From contig NZ_JAACFT010000007.1 of the NCBI RefSeq assembly GCF_029051685.1, forward strand, positions 215,493 through 279,492: DNA of 64,000 nt, read 5' to 3'. Source of the DNA: Bradyrhizobium sp. CSA207. Its GTDB lineage: Bacteria; Pseudomonadota; Alphaproteobacteria; Rhizobiales; Xanthobacteraceae. The position numbers and the translations under genes were made by a program. Below, in pieces: positions 45,375-53,663 of this stretch. The notes beneath the pieces are model-generated. The model did not search any database and was not told where the DNA came from. It was given only the letters and a program-made list of their open reading frames with translations. The number at the start of each line of letters is the position of its first letter. The first letter of the stretch is position 1.

Positions 45375-45998
45375 GTGGTACTTGAAGACATCACCCGCAC
45401 GCCGTCCGGCCCAAAGTCTGTCCGGGGCTATGTGCGGACCTTGAGCCAGCAGGAAGAATTGCCGCTTTTGCGCGACCACCTGTTGCGGCTCGATGCCGAA
45501 AGCCGGCACGACCGTTTCAACGGCTTTCTCGACGACAGTTTCATCGAGCGTTACGCCGCCCGCTGCGCAGAGGACGGCACCGTGATCGTCGCCTATATCG
45601 TCGACGGCGTCGTCCGCGGTGCGGCCGAACTGCATCCGCCGGAGCAGGGGTCGCTCCCCGAGGTCGCCTTCAGCGTGGAAGCCTCCGCGCGTCGGCAGAA
45701 CGTCGGCACCGTGCTGTTCAGCCGTCTGATCGCGGAAGCGCGCTGGAAAGGTTTCAAGCGGCTGCGCATCACCACGGGCGCGGAAAATCACGCCATGCGC
45801 GCGCTCGCCAGGAAGTTCGGCGCGCACCTGCAATTCCGCCATGGCGAATCGACCGGGACCATCGATCTGGCCAAGACGCCCGAAGCCGAACTCGCCGAAC
45901 TCGCAGCGACGCCGTTCACGGCCAGCCGCGCCTTGCTCAGCTTCAACTCGACTTGCTGGAAGCTCATCTCCAGCATGTACGGCAACCGCGCCGCCTGA
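45375..45998 (+). CDS. GNAT N-acetyltransferase
   Basis: 207 residues, GTG start with AGAGGAG just upstream. AELHPPEQGSLPEVAFSV, then VEASARRQNVGTVLFSRLIAEA (acetyl-CoA loop R-R-Q-N-V-G-T, about residues 100-121), and ENHAMRALARKFGAH (about 140-154) follow the GNAT order. The C-terminal 50 residues are an extra helical part. Substrate unknown. Confidence 0.85.
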   Translation: MVLEDITRTPSGPKSVRGYVRTLSQQEELPLLRDHLLRLDAESRHDRFNGFLDDSFIERYAARCAEDGTVIVAYIVDGVVRGAAELHPPEQGSLPEVAFSVEASARRQNVGTVLFSRLIAEARWKGFKRLRITTGAENHAMRALARKFGAHLQFRHGESTGTIDLAKTPEAELAELAATPFTASRALLSFNSTCWKLISSMYGNRAA

Positions 45999-45999
45999 C

Positions 46000-46096
46000 G
46001 CATGATGCGGACCCAAAGGGCCGCGCTAGCGCAAAGTGCGCAGCGGTTTTCCCTCGCGACAAACGCGGAACGCGTTTGCGCGGAGATCATGCTCAA
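46000..46096 (-). repeat. Interspersed palindromic repeat, family A copy 2
   Basis: The reverse complement begins TGAGCATGATCT and ends in GTCCGCATCATGC. Compared with 1189-1258 it has an extra segment of about 30 bases (CGCAAACGCGTTCCGCG, then GTTTG) after the first block; the core GCGCGGCCCTTTGG matches. Located directly after the acetyltransferase. Confidence 0.75.
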
Positions 46097-46109
46097 ACGG
46101 CGGAATCAA

Positions 46110-46138
46110 AAAGCGGACCGGCAAGGCCGGTCCGCTTT
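46110..46138 (-). terminator. Intrinsic terminator after the gene at 46166
   Basis: AAAGCGGACCGGC and GCCGGTCCGCTTT form a perfect 13-bp stem with a 3-base loop. On the minus strand it ends in CTTTTTGATT. It may also stop transcripts from the plus strand. Confidence 0.85.
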
Positions 46139-46165
46139 GAAATCAGGGTTAACGAAATAGCGCGT

Positions 46166-46471
46166 TCAGGTTCCGGTGCGCTTGTCGTTGCCGAAGCGGC
46201 GGACAACGCGGCGTTCGACCACGACCGAGCGCTGTGCGCCCTGTTCGCCGGCGATCACGCGGGTCGCGGTGATACGACTGTTGGTGCGGGCCTGTTTCTT
46301 GACCTCGGCCTGCACGACATCGAGCGGCATCCCCATCAAGGCTGCGGCGATCTCGGCCTGCTGCTCCTGGTCGTCGGTGATGCCGACGGCGGCGAAAATC
46401 GCCTCGTCCAGGGTGGGCGGATCGTGGCGGACGCGCCGCGTGCCGTATTTGGTATTCCAGTCTGCGTTCAT
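46166..46471 (-). CDS. Conserved hypothetical protein (101 aa)
   Basis: A soluble, charged 101-residue protein, MNADWNTKYGTRRVRHDPPT at the start, a helical middle (LDEAIFAAVGITDDQEQQ, then AALMGMPLDVVQAEVKKQA) and a basic C terminus (VVVERRVVRRFGNDKRTG). The middle could be a small helical domain and the tail could bind nucleic acid, but that is speculation. I do not recognise a family. A strong terminator follows. Confidence 0.6.
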   Translation of the reverse strand: MNADWNTKYGTRRVRHDPPTLDEAIFAAVGITDDQEQQAEIAAALMGMPLDVVQAEVKKQARTNSRITATRVIAGEQGAQRSVVVERRVVRRFGNDKRTGT

Positions 46472-46655
46472 AGGTGCCTCGTTTCGATGCCGGGATACCT
46501 AGTGCTGCCAATGTTGCATTGCAATATGAAATTGGTGTGGCATCTCAGCTATGCGCACAAAGCTTCGCGAGCCTGGTGGCATCGTAGAGGTCGAGCGTCG
46601 TCGGGCTGTCACACTCCCAGTCACCACGATCATGCGCTTCCCCCTGTGCCCGTCG

Positions 46656-47342
46656 CTAGGGCAGTACCGCCTCGCGTGCGGTGTCTCCGACCGGCGCTTG
46701 CGGCCAGCGCTTGAGCGCCGCGTGGCCGGCGTCCGTCAGTCCATAGATTCCGCGCTCGGCGCGTTCGAACCAGCCATAAACATTGTGCAGCAGGATCTTG
46801 CCTGCATCGGGGCAGCGCTCACGCAGTTCGCGCACCGGCCGCGGGCCGGCGGCAAGCGCGGAGGCGCAGGCCAGCGCCTGCTGGCGATAGGCCGTCATGA
46901 TCGGCGCGCGCGTGCTGCCGCCGAGCACGGGATCGCCCAGGCGGCGCTGATGTTCGGCAACCAGCCGTGAGCGCGTCTTCGGCTCGCGGCGCGGCGCCGC
47001 CGTCGGCGGCTTGACCAACACCTCGACCTCGCCGCGGTCGGTGACCCCGAGCATTCCGAAGCCGAGCCGCCGGCAGAGATTGCGATAACGGGCATCGCTC
47101 TCGCGCCCCTTGCCGCGCACCGACATTTTTGCAGCGATCCAGATCTCGTCGCTGGCCGGCGCGCGGTCGACGGCCTGAAGGATCAGTTCCAGATTGAAGG
47201 CGAGCTTGAGCTCGCCGATCACCACCACCGGCGGATCGCCGGTGCTGAGGCCTACGAGATCGCAGCCGCCGATCTCCCCCTTGACCGAGAAGCCGAGCTC
47301 TTCGAGGAAGCGTTTGACGGGCAGGTAGAGCGCGGTTTCCAC
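46656..47342 (-). CDS. DUF2161 family protein, PD-(D/E)XK nuclease fold
   Basis: 228 residues. METALYLPVKRFLEELGF at the N terminus, then GGCDLVGLSTGDPPVVVIGELKLAF contains the D and E-x-K residues of the PD-(D/E)XK core (about residues 27-47). The C-terminal half (from about 130) looks like a winged helix (MTAYRQQALACASALAAGPR, then LLHNVYGWFERAERGIYGLTD). Members are annotated as putative phosphodiesterases of unknown role. Stands alone. Confidence 0.8.
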   Translation of the reverse strand: METALYLPVKRFLEELGFSVKGEIGGCDLVGLSTGDPPVVVIGELKLAFNLELILQAVDRAPASDEIWIAAKMSVRGKGRESDARYRNLCRRLGFGMLGVTDRGEVEVLVKPPTAAPRREPKTRSRLVAEHQRRLGDPVLGGSTRAPIMTAYRQQALACASALAAGPRPVRELRERCPDAGKILLHNVYGWFERAERGIYGLTDAGHAALKRWPQAPVGDTAREAVLP

Positions 47343-47439
47343 AGGCTTTCCGATCGGAGAATCAGTTGCAGGTAGTCTAGAGCCTTCTCGGCCCGGGTTG
47401 AATCAAAGCCGACGCTGGGGCAATCGGATCGGTATGCGG

Positions 47440-48120
47440 CTACACTCGCCCGCTCACCGGGATCAGTGCTCCGGTGACGCCGCTCGCGGCATCGCTGGCG
47501 AGGAAGAGGATGACCTCCGCGAGTTCCAATGGCGTGACCCATTTGGAAAAATCTGCATTCGGCATGCTGATGCGGTTGGCGGCCGTGTCGATGGTCGAGG
47601 GGAGGACCGCATTCACGGTGACCTTGCCCTTCCACTCATTGGCCAGCGCCTCGGTGAGGCGATGTACGCCTGCCTTCGATGCTGCGTAGGGGCCCATGCC
47701 GGCGCTTGCCTGGAGTGCGCCGAGGGCGCCGATATTGACGATGCGACCGGTCTTGGAGGCGGCAAGATGCGGTAGCGCCGCGCGCGAGGTGTTGAGCGCG
47801 GTCAGCACGTTGAGCGCATACATGCGCTGCCACGCCCTGGTATCGCCGTCGCCGACGGTCTCGAAGGCAAAGCCACCGGCGATGTTGATCAGCGCATCGA
47901 GCCTTCCGAAATGTTTTGCCGCAGCCTCGATCGCCGTCGTCGCCTGCGCCGCATCGGACAGATCGACGCCGCCAATCTCGATACGCTCGGGCGTGGCAGG
48001 GACTTGCGAGGGCGCGTGATCGACGCCGGCAATGCGCGCGCCGCGCGCCAGCGCGACGTCCGCGAAAATCTTGCCAAGTGCGCCGAGCGCGCCGGTCACG
48101 ACAATGACTTTTCCCTGCAC
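47440..48120 (-). CDS. Short-chain dehydrogenase/reductase (SDR)
   Basis: 226 residues. The cofactor loop is VTGALGALGKIFADVA (about residues 8-23), then NIAGGFAF replaces the usual NNAG motif, and YAASKAGVHRLTEALANEW carries the catalytic Tyr and Lys (about 150-168). The catalytic Ser expected 13 residues before Tyr is Ala (in IVNIGALGAL). Activity may therefore be weak or of a special type. The substrate is unknown. Confidence 0.85.
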   Translation of the reverse strand: MQGKVIVVTGALGALGKIFADVALARGARIAGVDHAPSQVPATPERIEIGGVDLSDAAQATTAIEAAAKHFGRLDALINIAGGFAFETVGDGDTRAWQRMYALNVLTALNTSRAALPHLAASKTGRIVNIGALGALQASAGMGPYAASKAGVHRLTEALANEWKGKVTVNAVLPSTIDTAANRISMPNADFSKWVTPLELAEVILFLASDAASGVTGALIPVSGRV

Positions 48121-48239
48121 GATACTCTCCGTCGTTTCAATTCGCGCCGACTATTGCTCTGGCCGAATCGTACTTGCAATGGCGGCCAGTTCCAAACTGG
48201 GCTATAGATGCAACTTTAGATCGTGGAGGAGGTTGTTTC

Positions 48240-48983
48240 ATGTCCGACAATTTGCCGGCCCTTGAGTTTCCCGCTGCGATCGTCGATTTGCAGTATTCGC
48301 TGGAGAATTTCAGGAAGGCATTGGGCGGAAAGGGCCCCGTGCGCATCGTGGCGATGGGGTCGTCCTCGACCGCCGGACTCGGCAACGTCGTTGCATATCC
48401 CGCGCGGCTCGAGCTGTATTTGAGAAAACACTACAAGGATGATGATCTTCATCGGGACATCCGAATTGACGTGTTCAACCGCGGCAAGGGCGGCGAAGAA
48501 GCACCGCAGGAAGTGGCTCGGTTCAACGAAGACATCTTTGCTGACACTCCTTCGCTGGTGCTCTGGCAGGTCGGAACCAACGCCGTGTTTCGCAAGAACG
48601 AATTCAATTTCGATGAGGTGGTCGCGAAGATCGCAGAGGGATTGGCGCTCCTGCGCGATCACCCGACCATGGATGTCATTCTCATCGACCCGCAATACGT
48701 GACGGCCATGCTCGACGACAATGCCGAGCTCTCGGAGAAGATGGTTTCGGCGATCCGGACCGCGGCGCAAGGCGCCAAGGTCAATTTGTTCCAGCGCTGG
48801 GCGCTGATGCGGCATTGGCACGTGTACAACAATGCGTCGTTCGAGCAGCTGCTCGCTCCGGACGATGAGTTGAAGCTGCACCAGAGCGACTGGAGTACTA
48901 TGCAGGTCGCCCGAGCTCTGCGTTCGGCGATCCTAACGGCGACCGGCGTGACACAAAGATGCCCGTGTCTGATTACGACTTGA
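48240..48983 (+). CDS. SGNH/GDSL-type hydrolase
   Basis: 247 residues from MSDNLPALEFPAA with GGAGGAGG upstream. Block I is VAMGSSSTAGLGN (nucleophile Ser, about residues 41-53), block III WQVGTNAVFR with the conserved Asn (about 112-121), and block V APDDELKLHQSDW with Asp and His (about 207-219). Such enzymes are esterases or acetyl-hydrolases. No signal peptide is apparent. Its last 11 bases overlap the convergent phosphatase gene. Confidence 0.8.
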   Translation: MSDNLPALEFPAAIVDLQYSLENFRKALGGKGPVRIVAMGSSSTAGLGNVVAYPARLELYLRKHYKDDDLHRDIRIDVFNRGKGGEEAPQEVARFNEDIFADTPSLVLWQVGTNAVFRKNEFNFDEVVAKIAEGLALLRDHPTMDVILIDPQYVTAMLDDNAELSEKMVSAIRTAAQGAKVNLFQRWALMRHWHVYNNASFEQLLAPDDELKLHQSDWSTMQVARALRSAILTATGVTQRCPCLITT

Positions 48984-49734
48984 GATAGCGCTCCTTCAGC
49001 GCGGTCCGCTCGGGCGCACCGAGATTGAGCCCGTCGCGCAAATAAGTTTCGAGGTCGCCATATTCGCTGCCGACGGCTTCGAAAGCGGCCGCAAGATACG
49101 AGGCCTCGACTGAACCGATGGCGTCGAGAACCTCGGCGGGAAGATCGGAGGCGCTTGAGGCATCGCGCTTGTAGTACCTGTTGGTCAGCAGATAATCCTC
49201 GGCAATGACGTCGTCGGGCACGCCGAGCGCATGCAGGATCAGCGCGCTGGCAAAGCCGGTGCGGTCCTTGCCCGCCGTGCAGTGGATCACCAGCGGCGCG
49301 CGGTCTTCGAGGAGGTGGCCGAACAGCGTGCGAAAGCTGTGCGTGTTATGCCGGACATAGTTGCGATAGGATTCCCGCATGATATCGAGCGCGACCGGCG
49401 CGGTCAGAGAGCCGCGAGCGAGCTCGGCGCGCAGCGCAGCCACCACCGTCGGCTCGATCGGCAGCGAGTGCACGGTGATCTCATTCACGACGCAGACGCC
49501 GGCTGCGCGCTCCTCCAGCCCACGAAAATCGAACGCGCTTCTGACGCCGAGCGCGCGGACGATCTCGATGTCATCAGCCGTGAGCTGGCCGAGATGATTG
49601 GAGCGGAAGATGTGCCGCCAGCGCGTGGTGCGGCCGTCGGCGGTCGGATAGCCGCCGAGGTCGCGAAAATTGCTGGCGCCTTGGAGGCTGAGGTGGCGGG
49701 CAGGGGAGTCTGACATCGGATCAGCTTGGGTCAT
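48973..49734 (-). CDS. Protein tyrosine phosphatase-like enzyme (TPR/DSP type)
   Basis: 253 residues. The phosphate loop HCTAGKDRTG (Cys152, Arg158) is intact, and the start GASNFRDLGGYPTADGRTTR is typical of the bacterial tyrosine/phosphoinositide phosphatase group related to LipA and LpdA. It likely removes phosphate from tyrosine or phosphoinositides. An internal ATG at 49716 (MSDSPARHL) could be the true start. It overlaps the SGNH gene tail to tail. Confidence 0.85.
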   Translation of the reverse strand: MTQADPMSDSPARHLSLQGASNFRDLGGYPTADGRTTRWRHIFRSNHLGQLTADDIEIVRALGVRSAFDFRGLEERAAGVCVVNEITVHSLPIEPTVVAALRAELARGSLTAPVALDIMRESYRNYVRHNTHSFRTLFGHLLEDRAPLVIHCTAGKDRTGFASALILHALGVPDDVIAEDYLLTNRYYKRDASSASDLPAEVLDAIGSVEASYLAAAFEAVGSEYGDLETYLRDGLNLGAPERTALKERYLKS

Positions 49735-49800
49735 GTTCTTGAGTTATGTTTCGTGCGGACGCTCTTGCTACGCGTCGGTGAGTCGATTACGGGGGCAATC

Positions 49801-50112
49801 ATGGACCTGCACAAGACCATTCTTTTGGCCATCACCATGCTGGCGGGCGGAATTCTCGGCGAGCGGCAGGCCGGTGCCCAGACGTTCCAGACCTATCGCT
49901 GTACCGATGGTACGCAGTTCAACGTCGGGTTTTATGACGACGACAAGCGCGCCTTCCTTCAGATCGATGGCGAGCCGGTCACGCTCGCCAAACGGCTGAC
50001 GGTCTCGGGCACACGCTATTCGGGAGCGGGGATCACGCTGACAATCGGCAAGACCGGAACCACCACGGTCAGGCATCTGAAGCGGCCCGCGACGGCCTGC
50101 GCGGTGGTCTAA
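49801..50112 (+). CDS. MliC-like exported protein (C-type lysozyme inhibitor fold)
   Basis: 103 residues from MDLHKTILLAITMLAGGILG; the signal ends near AGAQ. The mature part has YRCTDGTQFNVGFYDDDKRAFL, LQIDGEPVTLAKRLTVSGTRYSG and a terminal Cys (TACAVV), the compact beta-barrel pattern of MliC/PliC inhibitors with one disulfide. Membrane anchoring is not evident because no lipobox Cys is seen, so it should be periplasmic. Followed by a terminator at 50149-50184. Confidence 0.7.
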   Translation: MDLHKTILLAITMLAGGILGERQAGAQTFQTYRCTDGTQFNVGFYDDDKRAFLQIDGEPVTLAKRLTVSGTRYSGAGITLTIGKTGTTTVRHLKRPATACAVV

Positions 50113-50148
50113 GTTCAGCCTTCGAAAGCAAGAATCTCAACGAGAATT

Positions 50149-50184
50149 AAAAAGGGCCGAAACTTCGTTGTTTCGACCCTTTTT
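50149..50184. terminator. Bidirectional terminator between the MliC-like gene and gstI
   Basis: AAAAAGGGCCGAAAC and GTTTCGACCCTTTTT form a 15-bp stem with one mismatch around a six-base loop, ending in T-runs on both strands. It serves the convergent genes at 49801 and 50442. Confidence 0.85.
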
Positions 50185-50238
50185 CAGCTGCCGCCGGGCG
50201 CTTCGGAGAGCGCGCCGGTATCAAACCAACCACAGGCA

Positions 50239-50442
50239 TCAGCGATCCCATTTCGGCTTGGCTTCATCGACTGCTTCCTGGTGGTACCAGCTCTCGCTGC
50301 AGATCGTCTCGTTCACGGGGGACGAGGCGTGGTTGGCGGGAAGGCGGGTCTCACCGTAGCGGCGTCCGGCGAGAGCCGAGCGGCCCCCGACGGGGAATTG
50401 GTAGATCTGTGCAGATCCGTGACTCAGTCCATTGTTCATCAT
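50239..50442 (-). CDS. gstI: GstI-like inhibitor of glnII translation (DUF2735 family)
   Basis: 67 residues. SAQIYQFPVGGRSALAGRRY and SESWYHQEAVDEAK correspond to the conserved IYQFPV and WYH-x-EAV blocks of the Rhizobium leguminosarum GstI protein, which blocks translation of glnII mRNA when nitrogen is plentiful. As in that species, the gene is transcribed divergently from glnII, with the 535-base gap between them carrying the regulatory sites. Function in this strain is inference from position and similarity. Confidence 0.75.
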   Translation of the reverse strand: MMNNGLSHGSAQIYQFPVGGRSALAGRRYGETRLPANHASSPVNETICSESWYHQEAVDEAKPKWDR

Positions 50443-50732
50443 TGCGGTATCTCCTGAGATCGCAGCGCTTGGCCTCCATGGTGCGCCCGACTCGTTGGCT
50501 TGTGGTTACTGGAATCCCCATATCGGCCGTGCATTCCCAAATGCAAAGTGCTGAAAAGGAAATCAGCATTGGCCTATTTTGTAGGCAGCTTGCATTCTGC
50601 TTCCCCCGAGGCAGAGCTTCAGTGACTAACGCTTGGGCCATTGCGAAGGTTGCGAGCGTGGGCGGCAGACTTGGCGAATATTGCCGGACGTTGATGCGCG
50701 TTTAGTCGGCAACTCCAGGCTGGAGCTCACCT

Positions 50733-50747
50733 GCACCAGAATCGGGC
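50733..50747 (+). promoter_or_regulatory. Candidate NtrC-binding site upstream of glnII
   Basis: GCACCAGAATCGGGC against the pattern GCACCA-N3-TGGTGC: the left half is perfect, the right half matches 4 of 6. It lies about 145 bases before the sigma-54 promoter, a normal enhancer distance. A second half site TGGTGC is at 50785-50790, and a palindrome TGCATTCCCAAATGCA at 50530-50545 is closer to gstI. Confidence 0.45.
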
Positions 50748-50876
50748 GTTTTCCGCGGAATTTTTGCGGTGCAGCTTCACGGAATGGTGCGCGGCTATGA
50801 CGCACGCCGCTGTCGGCCTTGGCCTCTTCGCCGGTGAAGACCGGGGCGGTGGAAAACCTCCCGCGCTGCGGCCTTT

Positions 50877-50891
50877 TGGCACGCAAAATGC
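50877..50891 (+). promoter_or_regulatory. Sigma-54 promoter of glnII
   Basis: TGGCACGCAAAATGC fits the -24/-12 consensus TGGCACG-N4-TTGC with one mismatch; GG is at 50878-50879 and GC at 50890-50891. Transcription would begin near 50903, giving a leader of about 75 bases before the glnII start. Sigma-54 and NtrC control of glnII is established in rhizobia. Confidence 0.8.
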
Positions 50892-50977
50892 TTGGAAAGC
50901 GCCGGCCGATGGTGGCCGGGTACAAACGTGCGGGGACTAGCCGCCCCGAGCTTTCGCATCATCTACAGAGAGGCTCA

Positions 50978-52012
50978 ATGACCAAGTACAAGCTCGAGTA
51001 CATCTGGCTCGACGGATATACGCCGACTCCGAACTTGCGCGGCAAAACACAGATCAAGGAATTCGCGTCGTTCCCGACGCTCGAGCAGCTTCCGCTCTGG
51101 GGCTTCGATGGCTCCTCCACCCAGCAGGCCGAAGGCCACAGCTCCGATTGCGTGCTGAAGCCGGTCGCGGTGTTCCCGGACGGCGCCCGCACCAACGGCG
51201 TGCTCGTGATGTGCGAAGTCATGATGCCTGATGGCAAGACGCCGCATTCGACCAACAAGCGCGCCACCATCCTCGACGACGAGGGCGCGTGGTTCGGCTT
51301 CGAGCAGGAATATTTCTTCTACAAGGACGGCCGTCCGCTCGGCTTCCCGGCCTCCGGTTATCCGGCGCCGCAGGGCCCGTACTACACCGGCGTCGGCTAT
51401 TCGAACGTCGGCGACATCGCCCGCAAGATGGTGGAAGAGCATCTCGACCTGTGCCTCGCTGCCGGCATCAATCATGAAGGCATCAACGCAGAAGTCGCGA
51501 AGGGCCAGTGGGAATTCCAGATCTTCGGCAAGGGCTCCAAGAAGGCCGCTGACGAAATGTGGATGGCCCGCTACCTGATGCTGCGCCTGACCGAGAAGTA
51601 CGGCGTCGACATCGAGTTCCACTGCAAGCCGCTCGGCGACACCGACTGGAACGGCTCGGGCATGCACGCCAACTTCTCGACCGAGTATATGCGCACGGTC
51701 GGCGGCAAGGAGTACTTCGAGGCGCTGATGGCTGCCTTCGACAAGAACCTGATGGACCACATCGCCGTCTACGGCCCGGACAATGACAAGCGTCTGACCG
51801 GCAAGCACGAGACTGCACCCTGGAACAAGTTCAGCTACGGCGTTGCCGACCGCGGTGCCTCGATCCGCGTTCCGCACTCCTTCGTCAACAACGGCTACAA
51901 GGGCTATCTGGAAGACCGCCGTCCGAACTCGCAGGGCGACCCATACCAGATCGCTTCGCAGATCCTGAAGACGATCGCGTCCGTGCCGGCCGACAAGAAG
52001 GCCGCTGCCTAA
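50978..52012 (+). CDS. glnII: Glutamine synthetase, type II
   Basis: 344 residues from MTKYKLEYIWLDGY. This is the eukaryote-like GSII found in rhizobia alongside GSI (glnA): ATP + glutamate + ammonia gives glutamine. LWGFDGSSTQQAEG (about residues 40-53), FGFEQEYFF with metal Glu (about 106-114), GINHEGINAEVAKGQWEFQ (about 163-181) and GSGMHANFSTEYM (about 227-239) are typical; NKFSYGVADRGASIRVP follows. There is no adenylylation Tyr region as in GSI. Start choice is supported by the -24/-12 promoter; the frame upstream to 50819 is leader. Terminator at 52058-52092. Confidence 0.97.
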   Translation: MTKYKLEYIWLDGYTPTPNLRGKTQIKEFASFPTLEQLPLWGFDGSSTQQAEGHSSDCVLKPVAVFPDGARTNGVLVMCEVMMPDGKTPHSTNKRATILDDEGAWFGFEQEYFFYKDGRPLGFPASGYPAPQGPYYTGVGYSNVGDIARKMVEEHLDLCLAAGINHEGINAEVAKGQWEFQIFGKGSKKAADEMWMARYLMLRLTEKYGVDIEFHCKPLGDTDWNGSGMHANFSTEYMRTVGGKEYFEALMAAFDKNLMDHIAVYGPDNDKRLTGKHETAPWNKFSYGVADRGASIRVPHSFVNNGYKGYLEDRRPNSQGDPYQIASQILKTIASVPADKKAAA

Positions 52013-52057
52013 AGATCCTCCCGGCCCGGGCTGGGGGCTGGCCCGGGTTGGCTCTTG

Positions 52058-52092
52058 ATCCGCCGGAGTCGAAAGGCTCCGGCGGATTTTTT
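52058..52092 (+). terminator. Intrinsic terminator of glnII
   Basis: ATCCGCCGGAG and CTCCGGCGGAT form a perfect 11-bp stem around an eight-base loop, followed by TTTTTT. Confidence 0.92.
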
Positions 52093-52208
52093 GCATTCTG
52101 ATGGCGGCCGTTTCTGAAGTCCGCGGGCCTGGATTGCGCGAAACTTGTCCATCGCGGCCGAAAGCGGGGTAGACTGCGCCCGGATGCGCGTAGGGCCGGG
52201 GACGGCTG

Positions 52209-52910
52209 GTGTTTGAAGGCTTCTACAAGGTGAGATTTCAGCTCGGCGACGCGGTCGGCCGGAGCGTGATGCATGCCGGCAATGGCAAGATGCTCGGCGG
52301 CAATTCGGCCTTCGCCCATATCGGCACCTACGAAAAAACCGATGACGGCGTCGACATCGTGATCAAGACGGTCCGCCATAATCCCGATCCGAACTATCGC
52401 GCCATGGCCGGCACCGACGATGCGACCTTGATCGCAAAGGGCTGGGCGGACGGCGATCTCTACCGCTTCGAGGGAGAGCTGAAGGAGCTGCCCGGCGTTC
52501 CCTTCCAGTCGGTGATGACTCCGATCGCGGAGGACGAGGTGCCGATCGCGGGCGGTATCGGTGAGGGCGGCATTGCCGACGGCCTCTATTCGATCCATCT
52601 GCGCATGCTGGACGGCCTCGACGGCGGCCTCACCGGGGTGATGCTGCTGAACCGGGGGCACATTCTCGGTGGAGATGCGTCGTTCTACTATCTCGGCAGC
52701 TACACCGCTGCGAACGGACGCTGGAAGGGGCAGATTCTCAATCAGGAGCACACGCCGGCCAAGGACGATCCGGTCTTTGGCGGCCACGAGGTCGGCATCG
52801 GTTTCTCCGGCACCTATGACGAGGCCCAGGCCGTGCTGGAGGCAACGGCGCTTGCCGGCAAGCGTAGCCTGCGCCTGACTGCGGCGCTCAAGCTGATGCA
52901 CCGCGCCTGA
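52209..52910 (+). CDS. Doubled GrlR-like regulatory protein, copy 1
   Basis: 233 residues, GTG start. The protein is an internal duplication: FEGFYKVRFQ then GGNSAFAHIGTY (residues 1-40) is repeated as ADGLYSIHLRM then GGDASFYYLGSY (about 121-163). Each half resembles GrlR, the small beta-barrel repressor that binds the activator GrlA of the enteropathogenic E. coli type III secretion island. No GrlA-like or type III secretion genes are in the window. It is paralogous to 54985-55689. The ligand or partner is unknown; call based on pattern recognition. Confidence 0.65.
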   Translation: MFEGFYKVRFQLGDAVGRSVMHAGNGKMLGGNSAFAHIGTYEKTDDGVDIVIKTVRHNPDPNYRAMAGTDDATLIAKGWADGDLYRFEGELKELPGVPFQSVMTPIAEDEVPIAGGIGEGGIADGLYSIHLRMLDGLDGGLTGVMLLNRGHILGGDASFYYLGSYTAANGRWKGQILNQEHTPAKDDPVFGGHEVGIGFSGTYDEAQAVLEATALAGKRSLRLTAALKLMHRA

Positions 52911-52944
52911 CCGCGACCCCCGGGATCACACATGGAAATCACGC

Positions 52945-53631
52945 ATGGAAAACGTCGTTCGCATGCTCTCGACGCTCGGCCTGATGGGCGCGATGCGCAG
53001 CCTGTCCTCAGCCTATGAGGCCGCAACGGGCGTCCGCATCGACGCCGACTTTGCGCCGACCCAGGCGCTGCTGAAGCGGATGCGCGACGGCGAGGCCGCC
53101 GATCTCGTGATCCTCACCCGTGAGGGCCTCGACGAAGTCATCGGCGAAGGCCGCGTGGTCGCCGAGACCGCGACCGATCTGGCGCGCTCCTATGTCGGCA
53201 TCGCCGTGCGGGCAGGGCAGCCAGATCCCGACATCGCCAGCGGAGCCGCGCTACGTCAAACGCTGCTCGCGGCGCGGTCGGTCGCCTATTCGCGGCAGGG
53301 CGCGAGCGGAATCTATTTTGCCCAGTTGATTGTCCGGATGGGCATCGCGCCGGAGATCAACGCCAAAGCCACCATCGTCGAGCAGGGCTTTACCGCCGAA
53401 CGTCTCGTGAGCGGCGAGGCGGATCTTGCCGTGCAGCAGATCAGCGAGCTGAAGCAGGTCGACGGCATCGAGGTGATCGGCCCGATCCCGCATGACTTGC
53501 AGAGTCCGGCAGTGTTCTCCGCCGGCCGCATGGCAGATGCGAAGCACGCTGTGGCCGCCGATCGCTTGCTGCGCTATCTGGCATCGCCCGAGGTCGCACC
53601 CGTGCTACGGCAATCGGGACTCGAGCCTTGA
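52945..53631 (+). CDS. ModA-like substrate-binding-domain protein without signal peptide
   Basis: 228 residues from MENVVRMLSTLGLMGAM. The family II binding-protein order is seen: RIDADFAPTQALLKRMRDGE, AADLVILTREGLDEVI, VGIAVRAGQPDPDI, YSRQGASGIYFAQLI and LVSGEADLAVQQISELKQV. Such proteins usually bind molybdate or sulfonates, but here no export signal or ABC permease is present. It may be a cytoplasmic sensor. It lies 34 bases after the GrlR-like gene. Confidence 0.75.
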   Translation: MENVVRMLSTLGLMGAMRSLSSAYEAATGVRIDADFAPTQALLKRMRDGEAADLVILTREGLDEVIGEGRVVAETATDLARSYVGIAVRAGQPDPDIASGAALRQTLLAARSVAYSRQGASGIYFAQLIVRMGIAPEINAKATIVEQGFTAERLVSGEADLAVQQISELKQVDGIEVIGPIPHDLQSPAVFSAGRMADAKHAVAADRLLRYLASPEVAPVLRQSGLEP

Positions 53632-53663
53632 ATTCGCCGGGACGGCGACGCAATTTGAGGTCC

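Noticed and set aside
50530..50545. Palindrome TGCATTCCCAAATGCA as the main NtrC site of glnII
   Set aside because: It has TGCA ends but eight rather than nine bases between them and lacks the GCACCA half; kept only as a weak site nearer gstI.
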